Part shown: positions 15,381 through 24,570 of the stretch, in pieces
Layout: the number at the start of each line of letters is the position of its first letter
Numbering within the stretch: position 1 is the stretch's first letter
Source: Taylorella asinigenitalis ATCC 700933
GTDB taxonomy: Bacteria; Pseudomonadota; Gammaproteobacteria; Burkholderiales; Burkholderiaceae_B
Direction: 5' to 3'
Assembly (NCBI RefSeq): GCF_000687755.1
Contig: NZ_JHXN01000004.1
Location: forward strand, 50,874-114,873
Length of the DNA: 64,000 bases
Made by a program: the position numbers and the translations under genes
Notes under the pieces: model-generated
The model's input: only the letters and a program-made list of their open reading frames with translations
Told to the model about the DNA's origin: nothing
Database searches by the model: none

Positions 15381-17156
15381 TTAGAATGTACGAGGTTTAG
15401 GAGGGAATGAATCAACTGTCAATGGCTTCATATGCACAGGTTTATATTCAAGAGAATCTGTCTCTGAATACCAAAGTGTATGCTTCAACCAATTAATATC
15501 ATCACGCTCTGGGAAGTCATTAAGAGCATGAGCTCCACGACTCTCGTCACGATTAGCTGCTGATTTAATAGTAGCTTTTGCAACTTCAATCATATTTTCG
15601 ATTTCAAGAGCTTCTTGTCGTGCCATATTGAAGACTTTCGATTTATCTTTAAAATGAATTTGCTTAACTTGTTCTGCACATTCAGCAATTTCACGAACAC
15701 CTTCGTTAAGGAGCTCCTTAGTACGGAATACACCACAGTGACTTTGCATAGTAGTGCGAATTTTATTCCCAACATCTTGGACTTTTAGGCCTGTAGAGCG
15801 GTTTTCAAGTGCGTTATAACGATCCATAGATTTTGTAACGCTCTCTTTATGAAGGTCCGCATGAGCCTTCTGTTCATGCAATTTGTCGGCAATGATATGG
15901 TTTCCAGCTGCACGCCCAAACACAACTAAATCTAGAAGTGAATTTGTGCCTAAGCGATTTGCACCGTGGACGGAAACCGCAGAACATTCACCAATTGCAT
16001 ATAAACCGTTAACGATTTTTTCCTCTCCGTCTTTCCATTCAACTACTTGGCCATGATAATTTGCAGGAATACCACCCATTTGATAGTGAATAGTAGGAAC
16101 AACAGGAATTGGTTCTTTAATTGGATCCACATTTGCGAATCGAATAGCAATTTCACGAATAGATGGAAGACGTTTTTTAATGACATCTTCACCTAAATGG
16201 TCTAGTTTAAGAGCAACGTGTGTTCCATCACCTACACCGCGGCCTTCTTTAATCTCTTGGTCCATAGAACGAGATACAAAATCGCGTGGTGCTAAATCTT
16301 TTAGAGTCGGAGCGTATCGTTCCATAAAACGCTCTCCGTCTTTATTTAAGAGAATGCCGCCCTCTCCGCGAACCCCTTCAGTAATAAGTACGCCCGCACC
16401 AGCAACGCCCGTAGGGTGAAACTGCCAAAATTCCATATCTTGGAGGGCAATGCCCGCGCGTGCAGCCATACCAAGCCCATCACCTGTATTAATAAATGCA
16501 TTCGTAGATGCAGCCCAAATACGACCGGCTCCCCCTGTGGCTAAAACTGTACGTTTAGCTTCTAGAACGTATATATCCCCTGTCTCCATCTCTAAAGCTG
16601 TGACACCTAAGACATCTCCGTCATCATTGCGAATAAGATCAAGGGCCATCCATTCAACAAAAAAGTGTGTACGTGAGGCTACATTTCGTTGATACAAAGT
16701 ATGAAGCAAGGCATGACCTGTACGGTCAGCTGCTGCACAGGCTCTTTGAACAGGTTTTTCACCAAAATTAGCTGTATGACCGCCAAACGGACGTTGATAA
16801 ATTGTGCCATCTGGGTTGCGATCAAAAGGCATTCCATAATGCTCTAATTCATAAACGGCTTCGGGAGCCTGACGACACATAAATTCAATAGCATCCTGAT
16901 CTCCGAGCCAATCAGAACCCTTTACAGTATCGTACATATGCCAATACCAATTATCCTCAGACATATTTCCTAAAGAAGCACCAATACCACCTTGAGCTGC
17001 AACTGTATGAGAACGAGTTGGAAATACTTTTGAGAGTACAGCGACATTAAGACCTGCTTGAGCAAGTTGTAAGGAACAACGCATGCCTGAACCGCCTGCC
17101 CCTACTACCACAACATCAAATTTGCGACGAGGTAAAGAAGAAAGAACAGTAGACAT
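15381..17156 (-). CDS. sdhA: Succinate dehydrogenase flavoprotein subunit
   Basis: A 591-residue flavoprotein oxidising succinate to fumarate. The start at 17156 (MSTVLSSLPRRKFDVVVVGAG) overlaps the sdhD stop by one base (TAATG). The FAD-binding GAGGSGMR, the covalent-FAD histidine in SHTVAAQGGIGA, the HPTG active-site segment and REGG-type GEGGILLN are present, along with RGAHALNDFPERDD near the C-terminus. Length is normal for the family. Part of the membrane-bound complex II operon. Confidence 0.97.
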   Translation of the reverse strand: MSTVLSSLPRRKFDVVVVGAGGSGMRCSLQLAQAGLNVAVLSKVFPTRSHTVAAQGGIGASLGNMSEDNWYWHMYDTVKGSDWLGDQDAIEFMCRQAPEAVYELEHYGMPFDRNPDGTIYQRPFGGHTANFGEKPVQRACAAADRTGHALLHTLYQRNVASRTHFFVEWMALDLIRNDDGDVLGVTALEMETGDIYVLEAKRTVLATGGAGRIWAASTNAFINTGDGLGMAARAGIALQDMEFWQFHPTGVAGAGVLITEGVRGEGGILLNKDGERFMERYAPTLKDLAPRDFVSRSMDQEIKEGRGVGDGTHVALKLDHLGEDVIKKRLPSIREIAIRFANVDPIKEPIPVVPTIHYQMGGIPANYHGQVVEWKDGEEKIVNGLYAIGECSAVSVHGANRLGTNSLLDLVVFGRAAGNHIIADKLHEQKAHADLHKESVTKSMDRYNALENRSTGLKVQDVGNKIRTTMQSHCGVFRTKELLNEGVREIAECAEQVKQIHFKDKSKVFNMARQEALEIENMIEVAKATIKSAANRDESRGAHALNDFPERDDINWLKHTLWYSETDSLEYKPVHMKPLTVDSFPPKPRTF

Positions 17157-17530
17157 TAAAGACTCCAAACGACAAATGAGAAATAAATAGACATGGAAAT
17201 AAGCCAAAATATCGTAAATATAAATAGAATTAGACGAAGCTTCCAGCAATCGATATAGTCCATCCAAACATCACGAATTCCAATCCATGCGTGCCATGCA
17301 AGTGTGAAAAACACCAAAGTTACACAGATTTGACCAGCAGGGATACTCAAAACAGTAAAAGTGAATAGGTGCAACCAATTCTCATAAGTTACTGGTGTAA
17401 ATAACAATGTGAGGAGAAAGAAAACAGAATAAATTGCTAAAAGAGTAGCAGTTAAGCGTTGAACAATAAATCCAATTGTTCCGTAATGAGCTCCTACTGC
17501 ACGACGATTAGTACCAAATTGATCAGGCAT
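17156..17530 (-). CDS. sdhD: Succinate dehydrogenase membrane anchor subunit
   Basis: A 124-residue membrane anchor with three hydrophobic segments. HAWIGIRDVWMDYI contains the haem/quinone-site residues typical of SdhD. Its start overlaps the sdhC stop by one base and its stop overlaps the sdhA start by one base, so the three are tightly coupled. Confidence 0.93.
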   Translation of the reverse strand: MPDQFGTNRRAVGAHYGTIGFIVQRLTATLLAIYSVFFLLTLLFTPVTYENWLHLFTFTVLSIPAGQICVTLVFFTLAWHAWIGIRDVWMDYIDCWKLRLILFIFTIFWLISMSIYFSFVVWSL

Positions 17531-17943
17531 TACAGAACTCCAAATAATTTAATTGCAAAAATAACAGTTAAAGCCAAACTCACAATAAACACAATTTTTG
17601 CACTTTTATTAGCTGAAACCTTATCCATACCAATATGTAAGTCAAGAATAAGGAAACGAATACCAGCACAAAGGTGGTGCATAAATCCCCATAATGCCAC
17701 AATACAGACAACTCTAATTAAAAAACCTGAGAAACCTGTAGCCAAGCTATTAAACATAACAGGCCCAGCTAGACTGTTACGGAATAAATGAATAAGAATA
17801 GGAAGGCTTAGAAAAATTAAAACACCACTAACGCGGTGCAAAATCGATAAAATCGCAGGAAGCGGAAGCTTATAAGCCCTAGTAATTTTATCGAATTCAA
17901 TGTTTCTAAACTCTCGGCGAGGCTTTTGAGTGACATCAGACAT
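17530..17943 (-). CDS. sdhC: Succinate dehydrogenase cytochrome b556 subunit
   Basis: A 137-residue integral membrane subunit with three membrane segments. SILHRVSGV and HHLCAGIRFLILDLH are family signatures; the latter holds the haem ligand region. It is the first gene of the six-gene operon and is transcribed away from mdh, with about 220 bp of shared upstream DNA. Confidence 0.95.
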   Translation of the reverse strand: MSDVTQKPRREFRNIEFDKITRAYKLPLPAILSILHRVSGVLIFLSLPILIHLFRNSLAGPVMFNSLATGFSGFLIRVVCIVALWGFMHHLCAGIRFLILDLHIGMDKVSANKSAKIVFIVSLALTVIFAIKLFGVL

Positions 17944-18121
17944 GAATTGATACCTATGATTAAATATAAAACTTGTAAGATTATAATATTTTTAATCAAA
18001 CTTTTGAGATTGATTGCGGATTTTAGGGGATTAGGTAAGCTTGAGGAATTTGTTGGCTTATATTTCTATTGCTTTTTGATATTTCAAAAATAGGCGATTC
18101 TTATTCCTTTAATTAAAAAGG

Positions 18122-18148
18122 TTTACAATTTCAAAGTTATTCTATAAA
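18122..18148 (+). promoter_or_regulatory. Possible mdh promoter
   Basis: TTTACA (18122-18127), a 15-bp spacer and TATAAA (18143-18148) lie just before the mdh ribosome site. The spacer is short and the leader would be under 15 nt, so this is a weak call. Confidence 0.3.
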
Positions 18149-18162
18149 AATTGGAGTTATTA

Positions 18163-19152
18163 ATGTCAAAACCTGCTATTCGTGTAGCCGTTACAGGTGC
18201 GGCTGGTCAAATTGGATATTCAATATTATTTAGAATTGCTGCTGGTGAAATGTTGGGTAAAGACCAACCTCTTATTCTTCAGCTTTTAGAAATTCCAGAT
18301 GAAAAAGCTCAAAACGCACTTAAAGGCGTAATGATGGAGTTAGACGATTGTGCATTCCCATTACTTAAAGAAGTAACTGCACACAGTGATCCTAAGACAG
18401 CGTTTAAAGACGTGGACATTGCCATCCTAGTAGGGTCTCGCCCGAGAGGGCCCGGTATGGAGCGCAAAGATTTACTTCAAGCTAATGCACAAATTTTCAC
18501 AGTACAAGGGGCAGCTTTAAATGAAGTAGCTAGCCGCGACGTTAAAGTTTTAGTGGTAGGAAACCCAGCAAATACAAATGCGTATATTGCCATGAAATCA
18601 GCTCCCGATTTACCTGCGAAAAACTTCACATCTATGGTACGTTTAGACCATAATCGCGCATTGACACAAATGGCACGCAAAGCTGGTGTGGACATTGAAG
18701 ATATCGATAAATTTGTGGTATGGGGTAATCACTCATCAACCATGTATCCTGATATTCGATTTGCTGAAGCGGGTGGTGTTAAATTAAAAGAGAAAATCGG
18801 CGACGATAATTGGGTAGAAAATGATTTTATCCCGACAGTAGCTAAACGTGGTGCCGCTATCATAGCAGCTCGCGGTCTTTCATCTGCAGCTTCTGCGGCT
18901 AATGCAGCGATTAACCATATTCACGATTGGGTGTTAGGCACAAACGGAAAATGGGTTACTATGGGCGTTCCTTCTGATGGATCTTATGGTATTCCTGAGG
19001 GTATTGTGTATGGCTTCCCAGTTACGACTGAAGGCGGTGAATACAAAATTGTACAAGGCTTAGAGATTGATGAAGCTTCACGTGCACGCATGGATGCTAC
19101 ATTAGCCGAGCTTGAAGAAGAACGAGCAGGCGTGGCTGATTTGCTTAAATAA
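18163..19152 (+). CDS. mdh: Malate dehydrogenase
   Basis: A 329-residue NAD-dependent malate dehydrogenase of the long type found in beta- and gammaproteobacteria. Start at the ATG at 18163 with GGAG 6 nt upstream. The nucleotide-binding [17 protein letters not shown], substrate-binding [14 protein letters not shown] and the catalytic histidine in [11 protein letters not shown] are all present. It faces the sdh-gltA operon across a shared promoter region, suggesting joint control of the TCA cycle. A terminator follows. Confidence 0.97.
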   Translation: MSKPAIRVAVTGAAGQIGYSILFRIAAGEMLGKDQPLILQLLEIPDEKAQNALKGVMMELDDCAFPLLKEVTAHSDPKTAFKDVDIAILVGSRPRGPGMERKDLLQANAQIFTVQGAALNEVASRDVKVLVVGNPANTNAYIAMKSAPDLPAKNFTSMVRLDHNRALTQMARKAGVDIEDIDKFVVWGNHSSTMYPDIRFAEAGGVKLKEKIGDDNWVENDFIPTVAKRGAAIIAARGLSSAASAANAAINHIHDWVLGTNGKWVTMGVPSDGSYGIPEGIVYGFPVTTEGGEYKIVQGLEIDEASRARMDATLAELEEERAGVADLLK

Positions 19153-19207
19153 ATTATAGGATTTGGGTTTATTAATGCTCTAAGAGCATTAGGATAGAAT
19201 CGATTTT

Positions 19208-19237
19208 AAGCCCTGCATTAGTGGGGCTTTCTTGTTT
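19208..19237 (+). terminator. Terminator after mdh
   Basis: AAGCCC (19208-19213) pairs with GGGCTT (19224-19229), followed by TTCTTGTTTTT. A second small inverted repeat, AATGCTC-TAA-GAGCATT, lies at 19174-19190. The next gene starts right at the end of the T-run. Confidence 0.8.
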
Positions 19238-19239
19238 TT

Positions 19240-19974
19240 ATGAAACTTGAAAATTTAGTCACAGAGATAGATAAAAAGAAAGTGGATCTAGATGCAATGC
19301 GACCACTTGATGAAATCGAGCTTGAGCGTTTACATCGTGACTTTACGATTGAATATACCTATAACTCCAATGCTATCGAGGGAAACACGCTTACACTTCG
19401 TGAAACTGCATTGGTTCTTGAAGGGCTAACAATAGATTCAAAACCTCTGAAAGATCATTTGGAAGCTGTAGATCACCGTGAAGCTTTTGATTTTGTGTGT
19501 GAATTAGTAAAAGAAGGCTTTGAACTTGATGAAGGGATCATTAAGAAAGTCCATTCACTTGTGCTTGCACATAAGCGACAATTTAGTGGTATATATCGTA
19601 AACTTCCTGTGCGTATTTTGGGGTCAGAGTATGAGCCGCCCAAAGCATATTTGATTGAAACTAAGATGCAAGAATTACTTTTGGATTATAAGAAATCACA
19701 AGAGCATATCTTAAAAAAATTAGCAAAATTTCATGTTGATTTTGAATGCATCCATCCCTTTATCGATGGGAATGGGCGGACCGGACGCCTAATTGTAAAT
19801 TTAGAATTGATGAAATCTGGATTCACACCTATTGATATTAAATTTACAGATAGAGTGAAATACTATGATGCTTTTGAAAAGTTCCGTACAAGCGGATCTT
19901 ACGATTGCATGGAGCTTCTATTTGCACAATATTTAAATAAGAGGCTCGATTATTTCTTATCCCTAAGATCTTAG
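19240..19974 (+). CDS. Fic-family AMP-transferase, class II type
   Basis: A 244-residue protein with the complete Fic motif HPFIDGNGRTGR at 172-183, containing the catalytic histidine and the phosphate-binding GNGR. An N-terminal inhibitory motif S43-N-A-I-E47-G is present, so the enzyme should be self-inhibited until the glutamate moves away. Fic proteins of this type transfer AMP from ATP to hydroxyl side chains. No helix-turn-helix domain or antitoxin is linked. The ATG lies immediately after a terminator without a visible ribosome site, so expression may be low or leaderless. Unlike the Fic protein at 12244, the active site is intact. Confidence 0.88.
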   Translation: MKLENLVTEIDKKKVDLDAMRPLDEIELERLHRDFTIEYTYNSNAIEGNTLTLRETALVLEGLTIDSKPLKDHLEAVDHREAFDFVCELVKEGFELDEGIIKKVHSLVLAHKRQFSGIYRKLPVRILGSEYEPPKAYLIETKMQELLLDYKKSQEHILKKLAKFHVDFECIHPFIDGNGRTGRLIVNLELMKSGFTPIDIKFTDRVKYYDAFEKFRTSGSYDCMELLFAQYLNKRLDYFLSLRS

Positions 19975-19977
19975 TCT

Positions 19978-21420
19978 CTATTTAACATTACCCACGCAAA
20001 TGTATTTGATCTCTAGATAGTCTTCGATACCATATTTTGAGCCTTCCCGACCTAGCCCTGACTGTTTTACTCCGCCAAACGGAGCCGCAGCGTTAGAAAT
20101 CAATCCTGTGTTAACCCCAACAATGCCATACTCAAGTTTTTCAGATACACGAATAGTTTGATTTAAATTTTCCGTATAGATGTAGGATGCAAGGCCGTAA
20201 ATGGTGTCATTTGCTAGTTTTAAAGCTTCCTCTTCCGTTTCAAACTTAAATACGGGGGCAATGGGCCCGAATATCTCATCTGTAGAAAATCGCATATCAG
20301 TGGTGGCGTTTTTGACTACAGTCGGTTCGAAAAATAATTCATTGTAAGAGCCACCTGTGGTCACCTGCGCACCCTTCTCTACCGCATCCTGCAAAAGCTC
20401 TTTGGAATGATCGACAGCATCTTGATTGATCATAGGACCGATGATAGAGTCTTCGGCGAGACCATTGCCAACTTTAAGATTTGCAACGGCATCAGCCAAT
20501 TTATCGCAGAATTCATCATAAATTTTAGACTGCACATAGATGCGATTTGCACATACGCATGTCTGCCCTGCATTTCGGAATTTAGCGGCAACGGCACCTT
20601 CAACAGCAGCATCAACGTCAGCTTCGTTGAACACGATAAAAGAAGCATTTCCGCCCAATTCGAGGGAAATTTTCTTAATGGTCGAAGCGGATTGCTGCAT
20701 CAATAAACGCCCAACTTCAGTAGAGCCCGTGAAGCTGAATTTGCGAACGATAGGGCTTTCAGTGAGCACCTTACCGATCTCGCTGGATTTTCCTGTGATC
20801 ACATTGAACACGCCAGGCGGGATGCCAGCCTCGAGAGCGAGCGATGCCATAGCCAATGCAGAAAATGGAGTTTGAGATGCAGGACGTGAAACAAATGTAC
20901 ACCCTGCAGCAAGAGCTGGAGCCACTTTGCGGGCAATCATAGCATTCGGAAAATTCCAAGGAGTAATCGCAGCACACACACCAACAGGCTGCTTTATGAC
21001 CACAATGCGTTTATCGCCGCTTGGAGCAGGAATAGTGTCACCATAGACACGCTTAGCCTCTTCCGCAAACCATTCGATGTATGCGGCCCCATACAAAATC
21101 TCGCCCTCAGCTTCTTTTAGCGGCTTGCCTTGCTCGATAGTGAGCAAACGTGCGAGATCCTCTTTATGTTCAATAATTAGGTCGTACCATTTACGTAGTA
21201 AATCTGAGCGCTCGTTCGCAGACATAGCAGACCATTGTGGCAATGCCCTCTGAGCCGCCTCCACAGCTTGTTCCGCCTCTTTTGTCCCCATTTTCGGAAC
21301 TGTGCCTACTGTTTCACCTGTGGCTGGATTAGAGACTTCAATGGTTTCGCCGCTATAGGCATCCATCCATTGATCGCCGATAAGTACTTGCTGTTTGAAT
21401 ATTAATGAATTGAATTTCAT
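19978..21420 (-). CDS. gabD: Succinate-semialdehyde dehydrogenase [NAD(P)+]
   Basis: Start set at the ATG at 21420 (480 residues), preceded by GAGGG. An aldehyde dehydrogenase with [32 protein letters not shown], the catalytic glutamate in LELGGNASF and the nucleophile in [12 protein letters not shown]. The paired cysteines and overall sequence fit GabD, which oxidises succinate semialdehyde to succinate; glutarate semialdehyde is a possible alternative given the lysine cluster at 52-62 kb. The same frame continues upstream through 33 codons that look like a regulator remnant. A DsbA-like gene lies immediately upstream. Confidence 0.88.
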   Translation of the reverse strand: MKFNSLIFKQQVLIGDQWMDAYSGETIEVSNPATGETVGTVPKMGTKEAEQAVEAAQRALPQWSAMSANERSDLLRKWYDLIIEHKEDLARLLTIEQGKPLKEAEGEILYGAAYIEWFAEEAKRVYGDTIPAPSGDKRIVVIKQPVGVCAAITPWNFPNAMIARKVAPALAAGCTFVSRPASQTPFSALAMASLALEAGIPPGVFNVITGKSSEIGKVLTESPIVRKFSFTGSTEVGRLLMQQSASTIKKISLELGGNASFIVFNEADVDAAVEGAVAAKFRNAGQTCVCANRIYVQSKIYDEFCDKLADAVANLKVGNGLAEDSIIGPMINQDAVDHSKELLQDAVEKGAQVTTGGSYNELFFEPTVVKNATTDMRFSTDEIFGPIAPVFKFETEEEALKLANDTIYGLASYIYTENLNQTIRVSEKLEYGIVGVNTGLISNAAAPFGGVKQSGLGREGSKYGIEDYLEIKYICVGNVK

Positions 21421-21519
21421 GCTACCCTCTAAAATTTGAACCTTGATGTGCCGCCTCGTTATTTTACTAATATCGTGTGACACTCCCGCTCTCTTCGCAA
21501 CGTCCTTAGATGATGGCAT
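21421..21519 (-). pseudogene. Remnant of a LacI-family regulator (HTH only)
   Basis: The in-frame stretch upstream of gabD starts with ATG and reads [30 protein letters not shown] is the consensus first helix and turn of LacI/GalR repressors, but the second half of the helix-turn-helix and everything after it is missing. It starts one base after the stop of the DsbA-like gene. Most likely a deletion removed the rest of a regulator and joined its first codons to the gabD leader. Confidence 0.55.
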
Positions 21520-21520
21520 T

Positions 21521-22165
21521 CTATTTACTAGCTTTATGATCGCCCTGTATTGTGAGAACTTTCCGATAATTGGCTTCTAACTCTTCAAGCGTTTCTGTAC
21601 CTGTGCGAATATCGAAATATTTCCCATCGTGCTCAATCAGTAAAGTAGGATACGAACTTACACCCAACTCCCGAGCTTGATTAAAATCATTTTCAGGAAT
21701 CGAAGTATCATTCCAATTTGCACGAATTTTCTCTATTATTTCTGTGGCAATGCCATAGTTCTCAAAAATCTCTTTATACGCCTCAAAATCGCCTAAAGAC
21801 TTGCCCTCGAGATACATAAGTTTTTGAATATCCCATCCTAATTCAACCCATTTTTCTGATGGGACCACTTCTCGCAATAAACTAAACACTAGTCCAGGTT
21901 GATTAGAATTCAGAATGGTCGACCCTTCATCTAGCATTGAATTGTACGCATCGGAAAATGCCACACCATAAATCTGAGATACTTGAGCATTCGAATTTTT
22001 TATATAGTTATACTCGCTAATAGGCTTTATGCGGTCCCCCGTAACCAGACCCCCCGAAACCATCTTCAATTCAAGCTCAGGATGATTTCGCACAAATTTG
22101 GTAAGCACAGATTCAAACCCATAACACCAACCACAAATCGCATCCCACACATATATTAACTTCAT
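21521..22165 (-). CDS. DsbA/FrnE-like thioredoxin-fold oxidoreductase
   Basis: A 214-residue protein with the redox motif C-G-W-C in [13 protein letters not shown] and a cis-proline loop [15 protein letters not shown], as in COG3531-type predicted disulfide isomerases. No signal peptide is present, so it should work in the cytoplasm. GAGGAG supports the ATG at 22165. It probably shares a transcript with gabD, whose leader begins directly at its stop codon; the regulator remnant between them indicates the joining may be recent. The substrate is unknown. Confidence 0.82.
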   Translation of the reverse strand: MKLIYVWDAICGWCYGFESVLTKFVRNHPELELKMVSGGLVTGDRIKPISEYNYIKNSNAQVSQIYGVAFSDAYNSMLDEGSTILNSNQPGLVFSLLREVVPSEKWVELGWDIQKLMYLEGKSLGDFEAYKEIFENYGIATEIIEKIRANWNDTSIPENDFNQARELGVSSYPTLLIEHDGKYFDIRTGTETLEELEANYRKVLTIQGDHKASK

Positions 22166-22226
22166 ATTATCTCCTCATTTCTATCTCTTATACTATAAGG
22201 GTTTAGTGGCTTATTTCAAGTTTTGG

Positions 22227-22484
22227 ATGGCAATGGAAATTAAAAACGACTTAGATGCGGGAATTATATTTGCAGATGTTGACGGCCTGCGTGCATTTAT
22301 TAAATATACATTGGATGGCAATGTCATGGATATCCTCTCAACTCAAGTCCCCTCAGAGATCGGCGGACGGGGTGTAGCTGCTGAATTGACTAAATTTGAT
22401 TTGGATTTAGCTAGAAAAAATAATTGGGAAGTTCGACCTACTTGTGGGTATACAAAAGCTTATTTGAAGAGGTATGAGCGTTAA
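22227..22484 (+). CDS. Small GNAT-like protein (YjdJ/NATD1 type)
   Basis: About 85 residues with the pattern of the minimal GNAT family: a glycine-rich acetyl-CoA loop VPSEIGGRGVAAELTKFDL followed by the C-terminal block VRPTCGYTKAYLKRYE. The family usually starts MEIK, so ATG 22233 is as likely as ATG 22227; no clear ribosome site decides, and a GTG at 22206 extends the frame. Function in bacteria is not established. The two ATGs sit inside an uptake-like TGGCAATG motif. Confidence 0.7.
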   Translation: MAMEIKNDLDAGIIFADVDGLRAFIKYTLDGNVMDILSTQVPSEIGGRGVAAELTKFDLDLARKNNWEVRPTCGYTKAYLKRYER

Positions 22485-22670
22485 CTAGTTAGGGTGTGGC
22501 CAGGTATAGATTTTTTACTTTAATAATTAGCAAACGTAAACCAATAATAATGTAAAGGGTATCAATTTTACTAATTCAATTTTATGTTTCTCATAAATAC
22601 TCCAAACGTTTACTGGATTTGTTTCTTCAAATTAGAGTTTTGTTAGCCCATTGCTCGTTATAAGGACATA

Positions 22671-23010
22671 TTATGAGTTCAAAATATTGCAAAAAGTTGT
22701 GGACATCTTTTCTATCTCACAACCGCATTTTTCCATAATTCTGTAAATTACATCTATATCGACTGTCTTATTTAGATATACAACTCTAATAGTTGAATTA
22801 TCGGAATGCTTAACAAAGCTATTGAAATAATACACACCATCTTTAATTGTGTAGGAAACTATATCACCCAAGGGATACTTCATAAGTGTAAAAAGGTATG
22901 TTATCTATACATAACACACTATTGTCTAATTTTTCCACCCATAAGCTCTCTTGTGCCCCAGGTGGATATCCATCTTCTACATCTAATTCAAAGAATAGGT
23001 TTTCGCTCAT
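22671..23010 (-). pseudogene. DUF4265-like gene broken by a +1 frameshift
   Basis: From the ATG at 23010 the frame reads MSENLFFELDVEDGYPPGAQ, then SLWVEKLDNSVLCIDNIPFY and stops just after EVSLG. A second frame picks up at the same place as LGDIVSYTIKDGVYYFNSFV and continues past NSTIRVVYLN to the stop at 22671. Removing one G from the GGG of CTT-GGG-TGA joins them as VSLGDIVSYTI, giving a normal ~113-residue protein that resembles DUF4265 (LWVEkL...NIPFf...LGDvV). It lies in the debris zone beyond the Rhs gene, so it may be a dead orphan immunity gene; that role is inference. Confidence 0.7.
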
Positions 23011-23109
23011 TTGAATTAGTAGAAATAGTACTCTTTCCTAACTTAAAAATTTTAATTATTAGTCAAGGTTTTGATGTTAGTGGGGGTCGATTTTAAACTG
23101 CCAAACACG

Positions 23110-23499
23110 TCATCTTTTGAGATTCAAGTAGTAATCATCGTAAGATTCCACGAATAAATCTTTAACTCTTTCATGGTAAATTAAAACCTCTGAGAAAATT
23201 TCATCTTCAAAATCAGGTATTAATGTAAGATTGTGATTTGGAAAAACGTAAATTTCATCATCAACTAAAGGATTTTCGCTCTCAAGAAATTTAGTTAGAT
23301 TATCAAAATTTATTTCCTGACCGTCGAGAATAAAACTTTTAACGTCCCTAGCAGAAAGGGTGGCAATGTACTCCTCTCCTTCAAAATCCTCTAACTCATA
23401 AAGCACACCAGATGATGTTGCAGTATTTTTATCAAATTTGGATTTTGAGGTGCCCAAACATAAACCATTCAAACATCCATTTTTAATTTCTAACTTCAT
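23110..23499 (-). CDS. Hypothetical acidic protein, possible orphan immunity gene
   Basis: A 129-residue acidic soluble protein (MKLEIKNGCLNGLCLGTSKS...), with no family recognised. It has no signal peptide, and the C-terminal half is rich in Asp, Glu and aromatic residues. The start is supported by AAGGA upstream. It lies between the duplicated Rhs fragment and the broken DUF4265 gene, a position where displaced immunity genes collect. It carries an uptake-like TGGCAATG at 23361. The immunity idea rests only on position, size and acidity. Confidence 0.6.
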   Translation of the reverse strand: MKLEIKNGCLNGLCLGTSKSKFDKNTATSSGVLYELEDFEGEEYIATLSARDVKSFILDGQEINFDNLTKFLESENPLVDDEIYVFPNHNLTLIPDFEDEIFSEVLIYHERVKDLFVESYDDYYLNLKR

Positions 23500-23761
23500 A
23501 TTTTAAAAATTCCTTAATTCCCATTATTTCTATTTAGCTTATTTTATGATGAAGTAGATTAATTTAACCCTTAAAAATAGAGAGATAGTCAGGGACACCG
23601 TTTATAACTTACTTAAAAATCACCGAATATCGATATTTCTTTGCTCTTTTAGATCTTTTATCGAATAGTCTAGAATTTGTAATTTCAAATATTCCAACTC
23701 TTCCCATTATCTAATAAGAATACCAACTTCGAAATTTGCTATTCATAAAGCGATGGGGCTA

Positions 23762-24288
23762 TTATAGAATGCCGATTTTGTTTGAAGGGGTAATTTTAAA
23801 TAGCCGGGGACAATTACCTAATGCATCAAGCTCAAACTGATTCTCTGATAATGGGTTTTTCGCTAAGGTGAGTCGCCCATTTAAGTCGTAGTCATACTCA
23901 CGAACTTCATCTGCACTAGATGTCTTAGTCATACGACCCATAATGTCGTACTGGAAGTTTAATGTCTTATCTACAAACGTAACACTATCTACTCGTCCTG
24001 TTAACTTGTTGATCTGATAACGCTTCTCTTTACCGTCAAACCCTCTTTCATAAACCAACCTACTAAGCGGATCATACTCAAAGAGGTATTTGTCATTGTT
24101 TTCATTAATAAGCTTAGATAGCCTACCGAGCACATCATATCTATAGCCAACTTCATGATTTAGAGCATCAACTCGTGTATCAATTCGACCTGCAGGATTA
24201 TATTTATATCGTGTCTCACGAACAAGCCCGTCTATAAATTTAAGTAGACGCCCTTCAGCATCATGCTCTAGATATACGGGGTTCGTTT
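23762..24288 (-). pseudogene. Duplicated Rhs core fragment
   Basis: About 475 bp (23814-24288) repeats, with roughly 92% identity by eye, the region 27283-27757 of the intact Rhs gene. It encodes the same YD repeats (LGRLSKLINENNDKYLFEYD, YDIMGRMTKTSSADEVREYD). Homology stops abruptly on both sides: after DALGN the fragment runs into a short unrelated tail (CPRLFKITPSNKIGIL), and at the other end after the codons for NPVYLEHD. There is no N-terminal or toxin part. It is a relic of a second Rhs gene or a partial duplication left by tip exchange. Confidence 0.88.
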
Positions 24289-24570
24289 AGCTTTTATTTA
24301 CTTTGACAATGTTAAAGAACTGGGCTCAACACCCTCAGTTGTATGTTAGAGGGTGATGGATATAAATATTATCTATTACTTTGGCTATGGTTAAGTGTAT
24401 TTTTGTTAATTGATGGAACTTTTAACATTTTCTATAATCCAACGCCTAATCAATAGTAAGTTAAACTTCAAGATTTTTCGAACTTATATGTTGTGGTTGA
24501 TTCAATATATGAGCACAAATAATTAATGTGGTTTTAACAAAGTTCTAGAAAATCCTTAAAATATATTAAA

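Noticed and set aside
22806..23096. 96-residue plus-strand ORF
   Set aside because: Shadow of the frameshifted DUF4265-like gene on the minus strand.
24289..24570. Possible gene between the Rhs fragment and the immunity gene
   Set aside because: Both strands are full of stops; I see only AT-rich DNA and no conserved segment.
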